Shown here: piece after piece, positions 17,536 to 25,009 of the stretch
Position numbering within the stretch: the first letter of the stretch is position 1
Layout of the letters: every line of letters starts with the position of its first letter
Source: Micromonospora cremea
GTDB taxonomy: Bacteria; Actinomycetota; Actinomycetes; Mycobacteriales; Micromonosporaceae
Assembly (NCBI RefSeq): GCF_900143515.1
Contig: NZ_FSQT01000001.1
Span: 1,302,001 to 1,366,000 of the forward strand
DNA length: 64,000 bases
Direction of reading: 5' to 3'
The notes under the pieces: model-generated
What the model was told of the DNA's origin: nothing
The model's database searches: none
Seen by the model: the letters and a program-made list of their open reading frames with translations, nothing else
Made by a program: the position numbers and the translations under genes

Positions 17536-17549
17536 CTACCGGCCGGTAG
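17536..17549. promoter_or_regulatory. Perfect palindrome upstream of the secreted hydrolase
   Basis: CTACCGGCCGGTAG is a perfect 14-bp palindrome 55 bp before the hydrolase start. Its position and symmetry suit an operator for a homodimeric repressor, but no regulator gene is adjacent. Confidence 0.35.
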
Positions 17550-17627
17550 CGTCCTGAACCTAGGACCGCCGTCGATCAGAGTCAATGGCTGCGTTGACCG
17601 GCCGGTCAGGCTCGACTGTCCGGCCAT

Positions 17628-17800
17628 TCAGACCAGGCCGTGCGCGCCCACCCGCCGGAACCCTTGATGTTCGCCCCGGCCACGTAGTTGCCGGGCAGCC
17701 CGTACTCCTCGGCCGTGCTCCAGCAGCGGGCGTGGATGTCCCGCATCGTCTCCCGCAGCCGCTGCTGCGACTGGGCGAACGACCACGCCTGCCTCACCTG
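17628..17800 (-). pseudogene. C-terminal remnant of NADP-type glutamate dehydrogenase (gdhA)
   Basis: The minus strand encodes QAWSFAQSQQRL, then TMRDIHARCWSTAEEYG and NYVAGANIKG. These match the last part of actinobacterial GdhA, including the NYVAGANI motif. A frame change then gives F-R-R-V and, after a short gap, G-A-H-G-L-V and a stop at 17628, which is the normal GdhA carboxyl end. The remnant therefore spans roughly the last 55 codons, with one frameshift and a small deletion. The N-terminal 390 or so residues are absent. It is a genuine decayed fragment, not an overlapping gene. Confidence 0.75.
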
Positions 17801-17897
17801 GCTCGCCGCTGGCCGCGCCTCACCTGGCCTGTCGGCCCGGCCCGGCTGTCCGGCCCGGCTGTGCGGCCTGTTGGGCGGGTCGGGTTGACTGGTCGTC

Positions 17898-18209
17898 GTG
17901 GACGAGTCGATCTGGGAGGCGGCCCGGGCGTCGCGCGGCTGGTTGGACGCGGCGAACGGCACCGGGCAGACGGAACTGACCTGCCGCATTCTCAAGCTGA
18001 CCGAGGAGGCGGGGGAGGCGTCGGCGGCCTGGATCGGTCTGCTCGGGCAGAACCCGCGCAAGGGCGTCACGCACACCCGCGAGGACGTGGCAGCGGAGCT
18101 GGCTGACGTCGCCTTCACGGCGCTGGTGGCGATTGAGAGCCTGGGGCTGGATGCCCGGTCGGTGTTGGACTCCTGCGCCGCCAAAGTCCGCTCACGCCTC
18201 GCTGATTGA
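17898..18209 (+). CDS. MazG-like nucleotide pyrophosphohydrolase family protein
   Basis: This 103-residue all-helical protein carries ILKLTEEAGEASAAW followed by DVAAELADVAFTALVAIE, the EExxE...ExxD metal-binding pattern of the MazG/dUTPase-like superfamily. These enzymes hydrolyse nucleoside triphosphates to monophosphates and so clean nucleotide pools. It is a single-domain protein with a GTG start and no close partner. It lies between the gdhA remnant and the gene-free repeat region. Confidence 0.8.
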   Translation: MDESIWEAARASRGWLDAANGTGQTELTCRILKLTEEAGEASAAWIGLLGQNPRKGVTHTREDVAAELADVAFTALVAIESLGLDARSVLDSCAAKVRSRLAD

Positions 18210-18374
18210 CCGGATTCTCGAGGTTGTCGGGTTTGCCCGGTAGGGGCCCGCCGTGGCGCGCAGACCTGCGCGATCCCGGCGTTTCCGAACCAACCGTGCT
18301 TCCGACTCTTGACCGGCGTGCCGGGTCCGTGTGGTGCGGGGGGCCCGCCGTGCCCGGCTCCGGGCGGTCAGGCT

Positions 18375-18650
18375 TGATCCCTGCGCCGGGCACGGCGGGC
18401 CCCACCCCGTCGGTGGTCGCCGTTCGTCGTGATTCCTGCGCTGGGTATGGCAAGCCCCGGTGCCGGCGGCGATCGCCGTCGGTCTTGTTGCCCGCGCCAG
18501 GGGAGGTGGGTTTCATCCTGGCGGCGATCGTCGTTTGCCCTGATTTCTGCGCTGGGCGCGGTAGGTGCCGTGCCGTCGGGTTCCTCGTTCGACTTGAGCC
18601 CTGTGCTGGGCATCCGGCTGGCGGCCCCCGGACCCGGCCTTTGCGGTGGA
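18375..18650. repeat. Degenerate tandem array, five units of about 55 bp
   Basis: Units begin at 18375, 18430, 18486, 18541 and 18595. Each starts with a variant of TGATYCCTGCGCYGGG and contains a GGCGRTCGYCGTT-like middle. Spacing is 54-56 bp, so the length is not kept in multiples of three. Translated on the minus strand, the units give loosely repeated PAQES/PGAG blocks. That follows from the DNA repeat and is not evidence for a protein. Confidence 0.7.
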
Positions 18651-18686
18651 TGTGGCCAGGCCACCGTTCCGGGCGGTTGGTGTTGT

Positions 18687-18734
18687 GAGCGATATACCTG
18701 TGAGTCATACATATGCCTCTGAGGTATACCGCTC
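18687..18734. repeat. Hairpin with 13-bp arms
   Basis: GAGCGATATACCT at 18687-18699 pairs with AGGTATACCGCTC at 18722-18734 (12 of 13). The 22-bp loop contains the CATATG palindrome. This is the AT-richest stretch in the neighbourhood. Confidence 0.65.
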
Positions 18735-18768
18735 GTTGACGACCTCGCCCGGATCGCCTTCGCGCAGC

Positions 18769-18849
18769 GTTGATCGACTCGGCCTCGCGGATGTTGCGGT
18801 GTCCGCGGCCATCGGATGCCCCGATATCGGCGATATCGAGTCGATCAAC
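18769..18849. repeat. Intergenic hairpin element, copy 1
   Basis: GTTGATCGACTCG (18769-18781) is perfectly inverted at 18837-18849. The right half (18819-18848) aligns with two other copies in this window: CCCCGA-NN-TCGG followed by GAGTCGATCA. Confidence 0.65.
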
Positions 18850-19005
18850 CCCGAACCGGGCCCATCCGGCGCCGGGGCAGCCGATTGGACAGCCTCTCCG
18901 GATCGAGCCGAGCCCTCGGGCGACGGCCTGCTGGAACACTCGCCGATCTCGCGCCGGATGTCCGATATCGGAGTGTCTGACGTGTGACCGGCTGCACCCG
19001 TGGGC

Positions 19006-19230
19006 TGGAATCGTGGCCGGCCGGGGGTCGTTACACACCCTGACGATCGCAGCACCACCGGCCCGCCACCCCGCCCCTGTGGGTTGGGATGGCAGCCCGG
19101 CCGGGTTGGAATGCCCGCGGGTGCCCGGTCGTTGCAGACTCCCTGAACGACCGCACCAGCACCTGATCTACAGGGTGTCGACGGATGGGCCAACCCCGGA
19201 ATGACGCCGGCCCGGCGGTCGTTACACACG
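19006..19230. repeat. Three direct repeats of a GGAAT...GGTCGTTACAC unit
   Basis: GGAAT occurs at 19006, 19108 and 19198, followed after 19-20 bp by GGTCGTTACACAC or GGTCGTTGCAGAC at 19026, 19127 and 19217. Copies are 90-101 bp apart. The middle copy also has an inverted AACGACC, making a local hairpin. Confidence 0.6.
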
Positions 19231-19411
19231 GTCCCGGCGCCACGAGGCCCCGCCCGTAGGCCGCTGGACCCGGCGCCGCAGGCCCCCCGGCTTACCGGCC
19301 GCCAACCCCCAAGACTTTCCCCCTGTGTTGAAAGCGCCGGACGAGGTGCTTGCACCCACACGCCGTTCCCCCTGGTGGTGGGTGTCTACCCCCTGAAGGA
19401 GCTCACCCCTG

Positions 19412-19966
19412 ATGAACACGATCATTCGTAAGAGCATGTTGTCCGTTGCTGGTCTCGCGTTCGCCGGTGGTGTCTTCGCCGGCCCGATCGCCGCCCACGC
19501 CGCCCCCGTCGACGGCAAGCCCGCCGCCGTGGCGGTGCAGACGGTCAAGGCGCAGGGCGCGCAGTCGCACATCAACCTGAACGACGAGCAGATTGCGAAC
19601 GTCAAGGCGATCATCGCCGCGACGAAGAAGGCCGATCTGCCTGAGCGGGCCGCGGTCATCTCGATCGCCACCAGCCTGCAGGAGTCGAAGCTGGAGAACC
19701 TGGGTCACCTCGGCGACATGAACGACCACGACTCGCTGGGCCTGTTCCAGCAGCGCCCGAGCTCGGGTTGGGGCACCCCGGAGCAGATCACCGACCCGCA
19801 GTACTCCACGACCGCGTTCCTCAAGGGCCTCAAGCAGGTTGACGGATGGCAGGACATGGCGTTGACCGACGCCGCGCAGACCGTGCAGGTCTCGGCCTAC
19901 CCGGATGCCTACGCCCAGTGGGAACAGCAGGCCACCGACCTGGTCGCCCACCACTGGAACAACTGA
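19412..19966 (+). CDS. Secreted lysozyme-like (putative lytic transglycosylase) protein, paralog 2
   Basis: This 184-residue secreted protein has the signal sequence MNTIIRKSMLSVAGLAFAGG, ending at AHA-AP, then a short spacer and the conserved domain: ATSLQESKLENLGHLG (candidate catalytic Glu91), DHDSLGLFQQRPSSGWGTPEQ and GWQDMALTDAAQTVQVS. Over the domain it is very close to the product of 15331, so the two are probably duplicates. It lacks the long linker of that protein. AAGGAG lies 11 bases before the ATG. A strong terminator follows. It probably acts in peptidoglycan turnover, which is inferred. Confidence 0.75.
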   Translation: MNTIIRKSMLSVAGLAFAGGVFAGPIAAHAAPVDGKPAAVAVQTVKAQGAQSHINLNDEQIANVKAIIAATKKADLPERAAVISIATSLQESKLENLGHLGDMNDHDSLGLFQQRPSSGWGTPEQITDPQYSTTAFLKGLKQVDGWQDMALTDAAQTVQVSAYPDAYAQWEQQATDLVAHHWNN

Positions 19967-19984
19967 CCCACCGCATGACACCGA

Positions 19985-20024
19985 CCGCTGGCCGGCACCC
20001 CGAACCTGGGGTGCCGGCCAGCGG
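19985..20024 (+). terminator. Strong hairpin terminator
   Basis: CCGCTGGCCGGCACCCC and GGGGTGCCGGCCAGCGG form a perfect 17-bp stem with a six-base loop, 18 bp after the secreted-protein stop. Confidence 0.85.
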
Positions 20025-20142
20025 CATATCCATGAACAGATCTTGGCTTGGCGACGCACGGCAGCGGTGCGGTCAGCGCTGAGTGATCCGAACGGTGGGC
20101 AGGTACGTACTCACCGGCGGGGACCGGCGGAGGGACGAGGAC

Positions 20143-21207
20143 ATGGCCGCAGTGGGGCACGGCACGGATCTCCAGCCGGAGTCGGATCCAGAGCCGGAGC
20201 CGACGGGTGACGCCACCCCACGTCGGGGCTGGCCCATCGGGGCTCGGATGCTGCTGGCCGCCACGGCCGTCGTGCTGATCCTCGGCGCCGCCGCGGTGGC
20301 CGTGATCATCGCCGATCCGCACCGCCTCGGCATGTCCTACTCCAGCGCACCCGACGATGTCCGCCCCGGCGATGTCCGCCCCGACGGCACCCGGCCGGAC
20401 GGCACCCGGCCGGACGGCACCGGGCCCGAGGGCACTCGCCCGGACGGCACCTTCCCGGACCATGCCCGCCCCGGCAGCGTCCAACCCGACGCTGGCCGAC
20501 CTGGTGATGCGGGATCGGACGCCGGCCCTCGGGCGGGCGCCGCCGACCCCGACGCGGGCGGCGGGCCGGGTGACGAGGGCGCGGGCGCCGCCGGCCAGAC
20601 GGTGACGGAGCCGTTGGCGGGGCGGCAGCGAGCCACCTTTGTGCTCGCGGACGGGTTGTCCTCGTTCGAGCTGCGGGTCGTTGACCTGGGTGACGACCTC
20701 TACCGGATCAGCAGCCCGACCGGCTCGGGCGTGACGGCCCGACCGGCGGTGCTGGGCGAGACCGTCCGGCTCGGCGTGGTGGCCACCGGTACGTCCGGGG
20801 CGAGGGACGTGCGGGTGTTGCTCAACGAACGGGTCAGTTGGCGTCTCCAGCTGGATGGCGGCGTGAGCAGCCAGGTGCTGGACCTGACCCGGGCCCGGCT
20901 GTTGGGGCTGGAGCTCGCCGGCGGGTCGGCCCGTACCGAACTCCTCCTGCCACCGGTCACCGGCACCATGACGGTCCGGTTGACCGGCGGGGCCAGCCAA
21001 CTCGACGTCCGGGTGCCCGGCGAGCCGCCGGAACGGGTCCGCGTGGGAGCCGGTGCTGCCTCGGTGGTGCTGCGCGAGGAACGCTGGGCCGGGGTGGCCG
21101 CCGGAACGCTACTGGGTACGCCGGGGTGGGACCGGTCGGCGGACCGGCTCTATCTCGACCTGGTGGCGGGAGCCGGCAGCGTGACGGTGGGTGCCAGCAC
21201 CCGGTGA
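20143..21207 (+). CDS. Single-pass membrane protein with RPDGT repeats and a beta-rich outer domain
   Basis: About 354 residues. A charged cytoplasmic start is followed by one transmembrane helix (MLLAATAVVLILGAAAVAVI), then a low-complexity stalk of repeated R-P-D-G-T/V pentapeptides (DVRPGDVRPDGTRPDGT and onward), then about 190 residues of regular short beta strands. That domain resembles DUF4097-type adhesin repeats in pattern (LGLELAGGSAR, VRLTGGASQLDVRVPG, VRVGAGAASV). It was probably built by repeat expansion, as the DNA stalk repeats near-exact 15-bp units. Start at ATG 20143 after GGAGGG; GTG 20083 is an alternative. Function unknown. Confidence 0.65.
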   Translation: MAAVGHGTDLQPESDPEPEPTGDATPRRGWPIGARMLLAATAVVLILGAAAVAVIIADPHRLGMSYSSAPDDVRPGDVRPDGTRPDGTRPDGTGPEGTRPDGTFPDHARPGSVQPDAGRPGDAGSDAGPRAGAADPDAGGGPGDEGAGAAGQTVTEPLAGRQRATFVLADGLSSFELRVVDLGDDLYRISSPTGSGVTARPAVLGETVRLGVVATGTSGARDVRVLLNERVSWRLQLDGGVSSQVLDLTRARLLGLELAGGSARTELLLPPVTGTMTVRLTGGASQLDVRVPGEPPERVRVGAGAASVVLREERWAGVAAGTLLGTPGWDRSADRLYLDLVAGAGSVTVGASTR

Positions 21208-21287
21208 CCTGGGCCGCCCCGTGCGGGAAGCGCTGCGGCTGCGAGTGGGCGCGAGCGTACAGTCGGGCGGTGGAGCGTACTGAATCA

Positions 21288-22241
21288 ATGCTGGCGGAGA
21301 CCCGACCGCCCGGCGTGGCCGACGTAGATCCCGGCAGCGTGCTGCTGCCGGGCCACGACGTGCCGCTGGGCCGATACACCACCGTTCGCCGGCTGCTGCC
21401 CCAGCGCCCCCGCCGGATGGTCGGCGCGTGGTGCTTCGTGGACCATTTCGGCCCGGACGACGTCGAGCAGCGGCCCGGCATGGAGGTGCCGCCGCACCCG
21501 CACAGCGGCCTGCAGACGGTGACCTGGCTGTTGGAGGGCGAGATCCTGCACCGGGACAGCCTGGGCAACGTCCAGCCGATCCGGCCCGGTCAGCTGAACG
21601 TGATGACCTCCGGCCACGGCATCGCCCACTCGGAGCGGTCCCCGGCCACCCATCCGCCGGTGATGCACGGCGTGCAGCTCTGGGTGGCGTTGCCGGACCC
21701 GGCGCGGGCTGGAGCGGCGGACTTCGCGCACCACGCGGACCTGCCGCGCTGGCGCGACGGCGATCTGGACATGACCCTGCTGGTCGGTGAGTTCGCCGGG
21801 CAGCGGTCCCCGGCGGTGGTGCACACCCCGCTGGTCGGTGTGCAGCTGGAGTTGACCGGCACGGGGCCGACCACGCTGCCGCTGCGGCCCGATTTCGAGT
21901 ACGCGCTGCTGGCGATGTCCGGCTCCGCCGAGGCGGCCGGTGTCGGGTTCGAACCCGGCGCGCTGCTCTACCTGGGCTCGAATCGCCGCGAGTTGACCGT
22001 GCGCGGCGGGACCGGGGCCCGGTTGCTGCTGCTGGGCGGGACGCCGTTCGACGAGCCGCTGGTGATGTGGTGGAACTTCGTCGGCCGCTCACACGAGGAG
22101 GTCGCGCAGGCTCGGGAGGACTGGATGGCCGGGCGACGCTTCGGCGTGGTCGCCGACGATCCGGCGCCGCCGCTGCCGGCGCCCGACCTGCCCACCACCC
22201 GGCTCAAGGCCCGCGACCGCACGGGCGGCCTGCACGGCTGA
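21288..22241 (+). CDS. Pirin family protein
   Basis: A 317-residue bicupin. The N-terminal cupin has the metal-binding histidines in PPHPHSGLQTVTWLLEG and a further set in SGHGIAHSERSP. The C-terminal cupin includes FDEPLVMWWNFVGRS and the usual closing helix DWMAGRRFG. Bacterial pirins act as quercetinases or as metabolic regulators. The ATG at 21288 has GGAG about 12 bases upstream, and an in-frame GTG at 21270 is possible. It lies between the membrane protein and an HhH gene on the same strand. Confidence 0.88.
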   Translation: MLAETRPPGVADVDPGSVLLPGHDVPLGRYTTVRRLLPQRPRRMVGAWCFVDHFGPDDVEQRPGMEVPPHPHSGLQTVTWLLEGEILHRDSLGNVQPIRPGQLNVMTSGHGIAHSERSPATHPPVMHGVQLWVALPDPARAGAADFAHHADLPRWRDGDLDMTLLVGEFAGQRSPAVVHTPLVGVQLELTGTGPTTLPLRPDFEYALLAMSGSAEAAGVGFEPGALLYLGSNRRELTVRGGTGARLLLLGGTPFDEPLVMWWNFVGRSHEEVAQAREDWMAGRRFGVVADDPAPPLPAPDLPTTRLKARDRTGGLHG

Positions 22242-22279
22242 GGCCGCACCGCGCTCGGCGGGGGCCACGGCGTGCCCCC

Positions 22280-22300
22280 ACGTCGGCGTGTGACCGACGT
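22280..22300 (+). terminator. Possible hairpin terminator after the pirin gene
   Basis: ACGTCGG and CCGACGT form a 7-bp stem with a 7-base loop in an otherwise GC-rich gap of 79 bp. There is no U-tract. Confidence 0.35.
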
Positions 22301-22320
22301 CGGCGTGGGTAGTCGCCGGC

Positions 22321-22986
22321 ATGGCGACCACATTGATCACTCCGGTGGAGGACCGGAAGCGCCTGGCCCGCCGGCTCGCCGGCAGCGGACGGGGCTTCGC
22401 CGAGCAGTACGGCTTCCGGGTCACGAACAACCCGGCGAGCCTGTTCCAGGTGCTCTACCTCGCGGTGCTGCTGGCCCGACGTGGCGACTTCCGTCGGGCG
22501 TTGGACGGCGCGCGGGCACTGCGCGACGAGGGGTGGGACAGCGCCGCCCGGTTGGCCCGCTCGCTGCACCAGGACCGGGTGCGGGTGCTGCGCGACAGCG
22601 GCCAGCGCGGCGACGTGGACGCGTTGGCCGACGGGCTGGGCGACCTGGCTCGCACGGTTGTCGAGCGGTACCGGGGTGACCTGCGCCGGTTGCGCGCGTT
22701 GGCGCACCACGACCCGGCCCGGGAGCGCCAGCTCCTCGCCGAGCTGCCCGGGGTGGACGACCAGGTGGTCGACCTGTTCCTACGCGAGGCGCAGGCGTTG
22801 TGGCGGGAGGTCGCCCCGGTGGCCGACCGGCGGGCGTTGGCCGCGGCCCGCCGGCTCGGGCTGGGCCGGTCCGCCGACGACCTGGCCGGGTTGGCCGGCA
22901 GCGGAGAGTCGGAGCGGTTGGCCTGGCTGGTGGGGGCGCTCGCCCGGGTCGACCTGGAGCACCGGTACGCGGAGCTGACCGGTTGA
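22321..22986 (+). CDS. HhH-GPD-like (endonuclease III-type fold) protein
   Basis: A 221-residue helical protein. The opening NNPASLFQVLYLAVLLA and the late LLAELPGVDDQVVDLFLREA, followed by VADRRALAAARRLG, follow the DNA-glycosylase layout, with LPGV as the helix-hairpin-helix. The catalytic Lys expected just after LPGVGxK is replaced by DDQ, while an Asp is kept in VADRR. There is no C-terminal Cys cluster. It is probably a DNA-binding relative without glycosylase/lyase chemistry, or a monofunctional enzyme. The call is by pattern. Confidence 0.65.
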   Translation: MATTLITPVEDRKRLARRLAGSGRGFAEQYGFRVTNNPASLFQVLYLAVLLARRGDFRRALDGARALRDEGWDSAARLARSLHQDRVRVLRDSGQRGDVDALADGLGDLARTVVERYRGDLRRLRALAHHDPARERQLLAELPGVDDQVVDLFLREAQALWREVAPVADRRALAAARRLGLGRSADDLAGLAGSGESERLAWLVGALARVDLEHRYAELTG

Positions 22987-23250
22987 CCATGACGTGCCCT
23001 GGCCCACAGTTCGCCAAAATCTAACCGTACGGATGATGTTCTGTCGTATGGTTGTACCCGGCAGTGCTGGCCGCTCGGTTCGGGCGACCATCCACCGCCT
23101 GGTGGTCGCACCCGGTTCGGGCGCGGTTCACCGCCTGGGCAGGTTTGCGTGGCGCCCCCGGTCGCGGTTCGTGGCCCCGGGGCGCCCGCCTGTCCCGGCG
23201 CCGAGCAGCCCACCGCCCCGTGGCCACTCCGGGGTTCAGGTCGGGCGTCT

Positions 23251-23919
23251 TCAGCGGGCCAGACCGGCCAGCAGATTCACCGTGACGGCGATGATGAACG
23301 CGCCGAACAGGTACGACACCATCGAGTGCCGCAGCACCGTGCGCCGCATCTCGTTGCTGGTCAGGTTCGTGTCGGAGACCTGGAACGTCGTCCCGATGGT
23401 GAACGCCACGTAGGCGAAGTCGGAGTAGCGGGGCGGCTCGGGCTGATTGAAGTTCACCCCGCCGTCCGGGCCGGTGTAGTAGATCCGGGCGTACCGGGCG
23501 CCGAACACGGTGTGCACCACCAGCCAGGAGAGCACCACACTGAGCACGCCCAGCCCGCCGGACAGTTCGCGGTGCAGCCCGGGCGGTGCCGAGTGGGCGC
23601 TGGCCAGGACCAGCCCCACCGCCAGCAGACTGGCCAGGCAGGCGATCAGCAGCACCAGGTCACGGACGGCCCGGTTGGGGTCCTCGTACGAGGCCACGCG
23701 CGAGGTCTGCGCGGCGTCCAGCGGCCAGAGCTTGCGCCAGACCAGCCACAGCCAACTCAGTGCGGCCGCGTCCCAGCCGACCAGCGGGGCGAGCGTCGAC
23801 GACCACGCCGCGGCGACGATGCCGCCGGCGATGATGCCGACCGCCCCCACCAGGACGAGCTGCACCGAGGCCGGGGTGTGCCCGTCCGGGGCCCGGGACA
23901 GCCGACGCGGGCGGATCAT
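23251..23919 (-). CDS. DUF1345 membrane protein
   Basis: This 222-residue protein has about five hydrophobic helices and the DUF1345-type segments SRVASYEDPNRAVRDLVLLIA, WLVVHTVFGARYARIYY and FTIGTTFQVSDTNL. The family is an integral-membrane group of unknown function. It ends in a strongly hydrophobic helix (SYLFGAFIIAVTVNLLAGLA). It is on the same strand as the DUF2795 gene at 23959, with a 39-bp gap, so the two may be co-transcribed. Confidence 0.85.
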   Translation of the reverse strand: MIRPRRLSRAPDGHTPASVQLVLVGAVGIIAGGIVAAAWSSTLAPLVGWDAAALSWLWLVWRKLWPLDAAQTSRVASYEDPNRAVRDLVLLIACLASLLAVGLVLASAHSAPPGLHRELSGGLGVLSVVLSWLVVHTVFGARYARIYYTGPDGGVNFNQPEPPRYSDFAYVAFTIGTTFQVSDTNLTSNEMRRTVLRHSMVSYLFGAFIIAVTVNLLAGLAR

Positions 23920-23958
23920 CCGCGCCGCGTCAGGACTCGGGCCGCCACCACTGTTGGA

Positions 23959-24228
23959 TCAGATGCCGCGCAGGTGCTGCGAGACACGGTTGTGCTTGTC
24001 TCGGGTCTGCGCGGCCCGCTGGGAACGGCCCACCTCGGGGGCCGCCTCGATGCCGGCCGACCGCGCCACCTCGGTGCCGTTGGCGTAGTCCACCGGCGGC
24101 AGGGCGCGCAACGCCTTCAGCACGTCCGGCGGGGCACCCTCCCGCTCGGCCTCGCGGACCACGTCGTCCTTCTCGGCCGGGTAGTCCAGGCTCGACAGGT
24201 ACTGCAGGACGTCGGCGTAGCTCGCCAT
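23959..24228 (-). CDS. DUF2795 small protein
   Basis: A small soluble protein of 89 residues. MASYADVLQYLSSLDYPAEKDDVVREAEREGAP and DVLKALRALPPVDYANGTEVARSAG match the DUF2795 helical pattern (Y-L-x-x-L-D-Y-P and L-x-x-L-P-x-x-x-Y). DUF2795 proteins may bind DNA or support stress responses, but no activity is settled. It starts 157 bp from the divergent DUF2267 gene. Confidence 0.85.
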   Translation of the reverse strand: MASYADVLQYLSSLDYPAEKDDVVREAEREGAPPDVLKALRALPPVDYANGTEVARSAGIEAAPEVGRSQRAAQTRDKHNRVSQHLRGI

Positions 24229-24385
24229 GGCAGGGGCTCCCTCGGGGCATCGATGTGGTCACGACGGGCGGCGGTTACCCGCTCGCCGTTCGGTCACGCC
24301 CGGGTGGATGGCCGAATCGGCTGCCGTTTCCCCCCGGCCGTCGCGGGTACCCGCAGGCGCCGATGCCAGCCCGAGGGGGTACGCG

Positions 24386-24796
24386 ATGAACTACGACACC
24401 TTCATCGACCAGGTTTCCCAGCGCACGCGGGCGCCGTCCGAGCGGTCGGTCGAGCTGACCCGGGCCGTGCTGGAGACGTTCGCCGAGCGGCTGACCGGCG
24501 GCGAGGTGCTGGATCTGGCCGCCCAGCTGCCCAGACCGCTGCAACTGGTGCTCAAACCGAGCCCGCGCACGGAGCAGGCGGACCGGTTCGGGGCGGCCGA
24601 GTTCGTGGCCCGGGTGGCGCTGCGCGCCGGCGTGGAGGAGCCCGCCGCCCGCGATGCCGCCCGGGCGGTCTTCACCACCCTGCGCGAGGCGATCACCGGC
24701 GGGGAGTTCGACGACGTGGTCACGCAGCTGCCGCGCGACTACCGGGGGCTCGTCGAGCCGGCGATGGCCCCGGGGGCGACGTTGCGTCGCGGCTGA
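24386..24796 (+). CDS. DUF2267 protein
   Basis: This 136-residue helical protein has two repeats of the DUF2267 pattern: YDTFIDQVSQRTRAP...AVLETFAERLTGGEVLDLAAQLP and FGAAEFVARVALRAGV...AVFTTLREAITGGEFDDVVTQLP. Each repeat ends in a Q-L-P motif. These proteins are common in actinobacteria and often sit in stress-related loci; their function is unknown. A related, diverged domain occurs in the product of 35006. The ATG follows GAGGGGGT. Confidence 0.88.
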   Translation: MNYDTFIDQVSQRTRAPSERSVELTRAVLETFAERLTGGEVLDLAAQLPRPLQLVLKPSPRTEQADRFGAAEFVARVALRAGVEEPAARDAARAVFTTLREAITGGEFDDVVTQLPRDYRGLVEPAMAPGATLRRG

Positions 24797-24877
24797 CCAC
24801 ACGCCAACTCATATTCAGCTGTTGGTCAGGGCAACCATCGACGTCCCGCTTGGCGTCGAGATTGAGCCTGGCCTAAC

Positions 24878-24990
24878 CTTGTCGTGCGAGGGGAGTACTT
24901 CCCACGAACCATTCCGGTCAGTACGGCGCGCCCGGCGCGCCTCGGGTGGTTGCCCATCTCTGGTGGGTGAAGGAGACCTCGAACATGACA
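24878..24990 (+). ncRNA. yybP-ykoY (Mn2+) riboswitch, actinobacterial form, before TerC gene
   Basis: The 213-bp leader before the TerC gene holds GCGAGGGGAGTACTTCCCAC at 24887-24906, a GTCAGTACGG segment at 24918-24927 and GTGAAGGAGACCTC at 24967-24980. This is the order of conserved blocks I remember for manganese-sensing yybP-ykoY leaders in actinobacteria, including the GGGGAGTA start and the GAGACC end. These riboswitches turn on Mn2+ exporters, including TerC-type proteins. I did not fold it computationally. Confidence 0.7.
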
Positions 24991-25009
24991 CGGTGTTCGA
25001 GGAGGCCCC

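Larger units (their letters stand above)
18210..19411. other. 1.2-kb gene-free region rich in degenerate repeats
   Basis: No open frame here looks like a gene. Frames on both strands are compositionally biased shadows of repeats. The region holds, in order: a five-unit array of about 55 bp (18375-18650), a 13-bp-armed hairpin (18687-18734), a hairpin-element copy (18769-18849), palindromic GATATC-rich sequence (about 18819-18970), and three dispersed copies of a GGAAT...GGTCGTTACAC unit (19006-19230). The last 150 bp form the leader of the secreted protein at 19412. Confidence 0.7.

Noticed and set aside
17606..18184. 192-codon minus-strand open frame as a full gene
   Set aside because: Only its last part has homology (a gdhA remnant). 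The first part is antisense to the MazG-like gene, which is the credible product.
18115..19038. 307-codon minus-strand open frame
   Set aside because: It is a low-complexity Arg/Pro/Gly translation of the 55-bp repeats and overlaps the MazG-like gene; no homology-like motifs or ribosome site.
22987..23250. AACCGTACG...CGTATGGTT as an operator or small gene region
   Set aside because: The arms match at 8 of 9 but no gene start lies close by on either strand, and the small open frames show no coding character.
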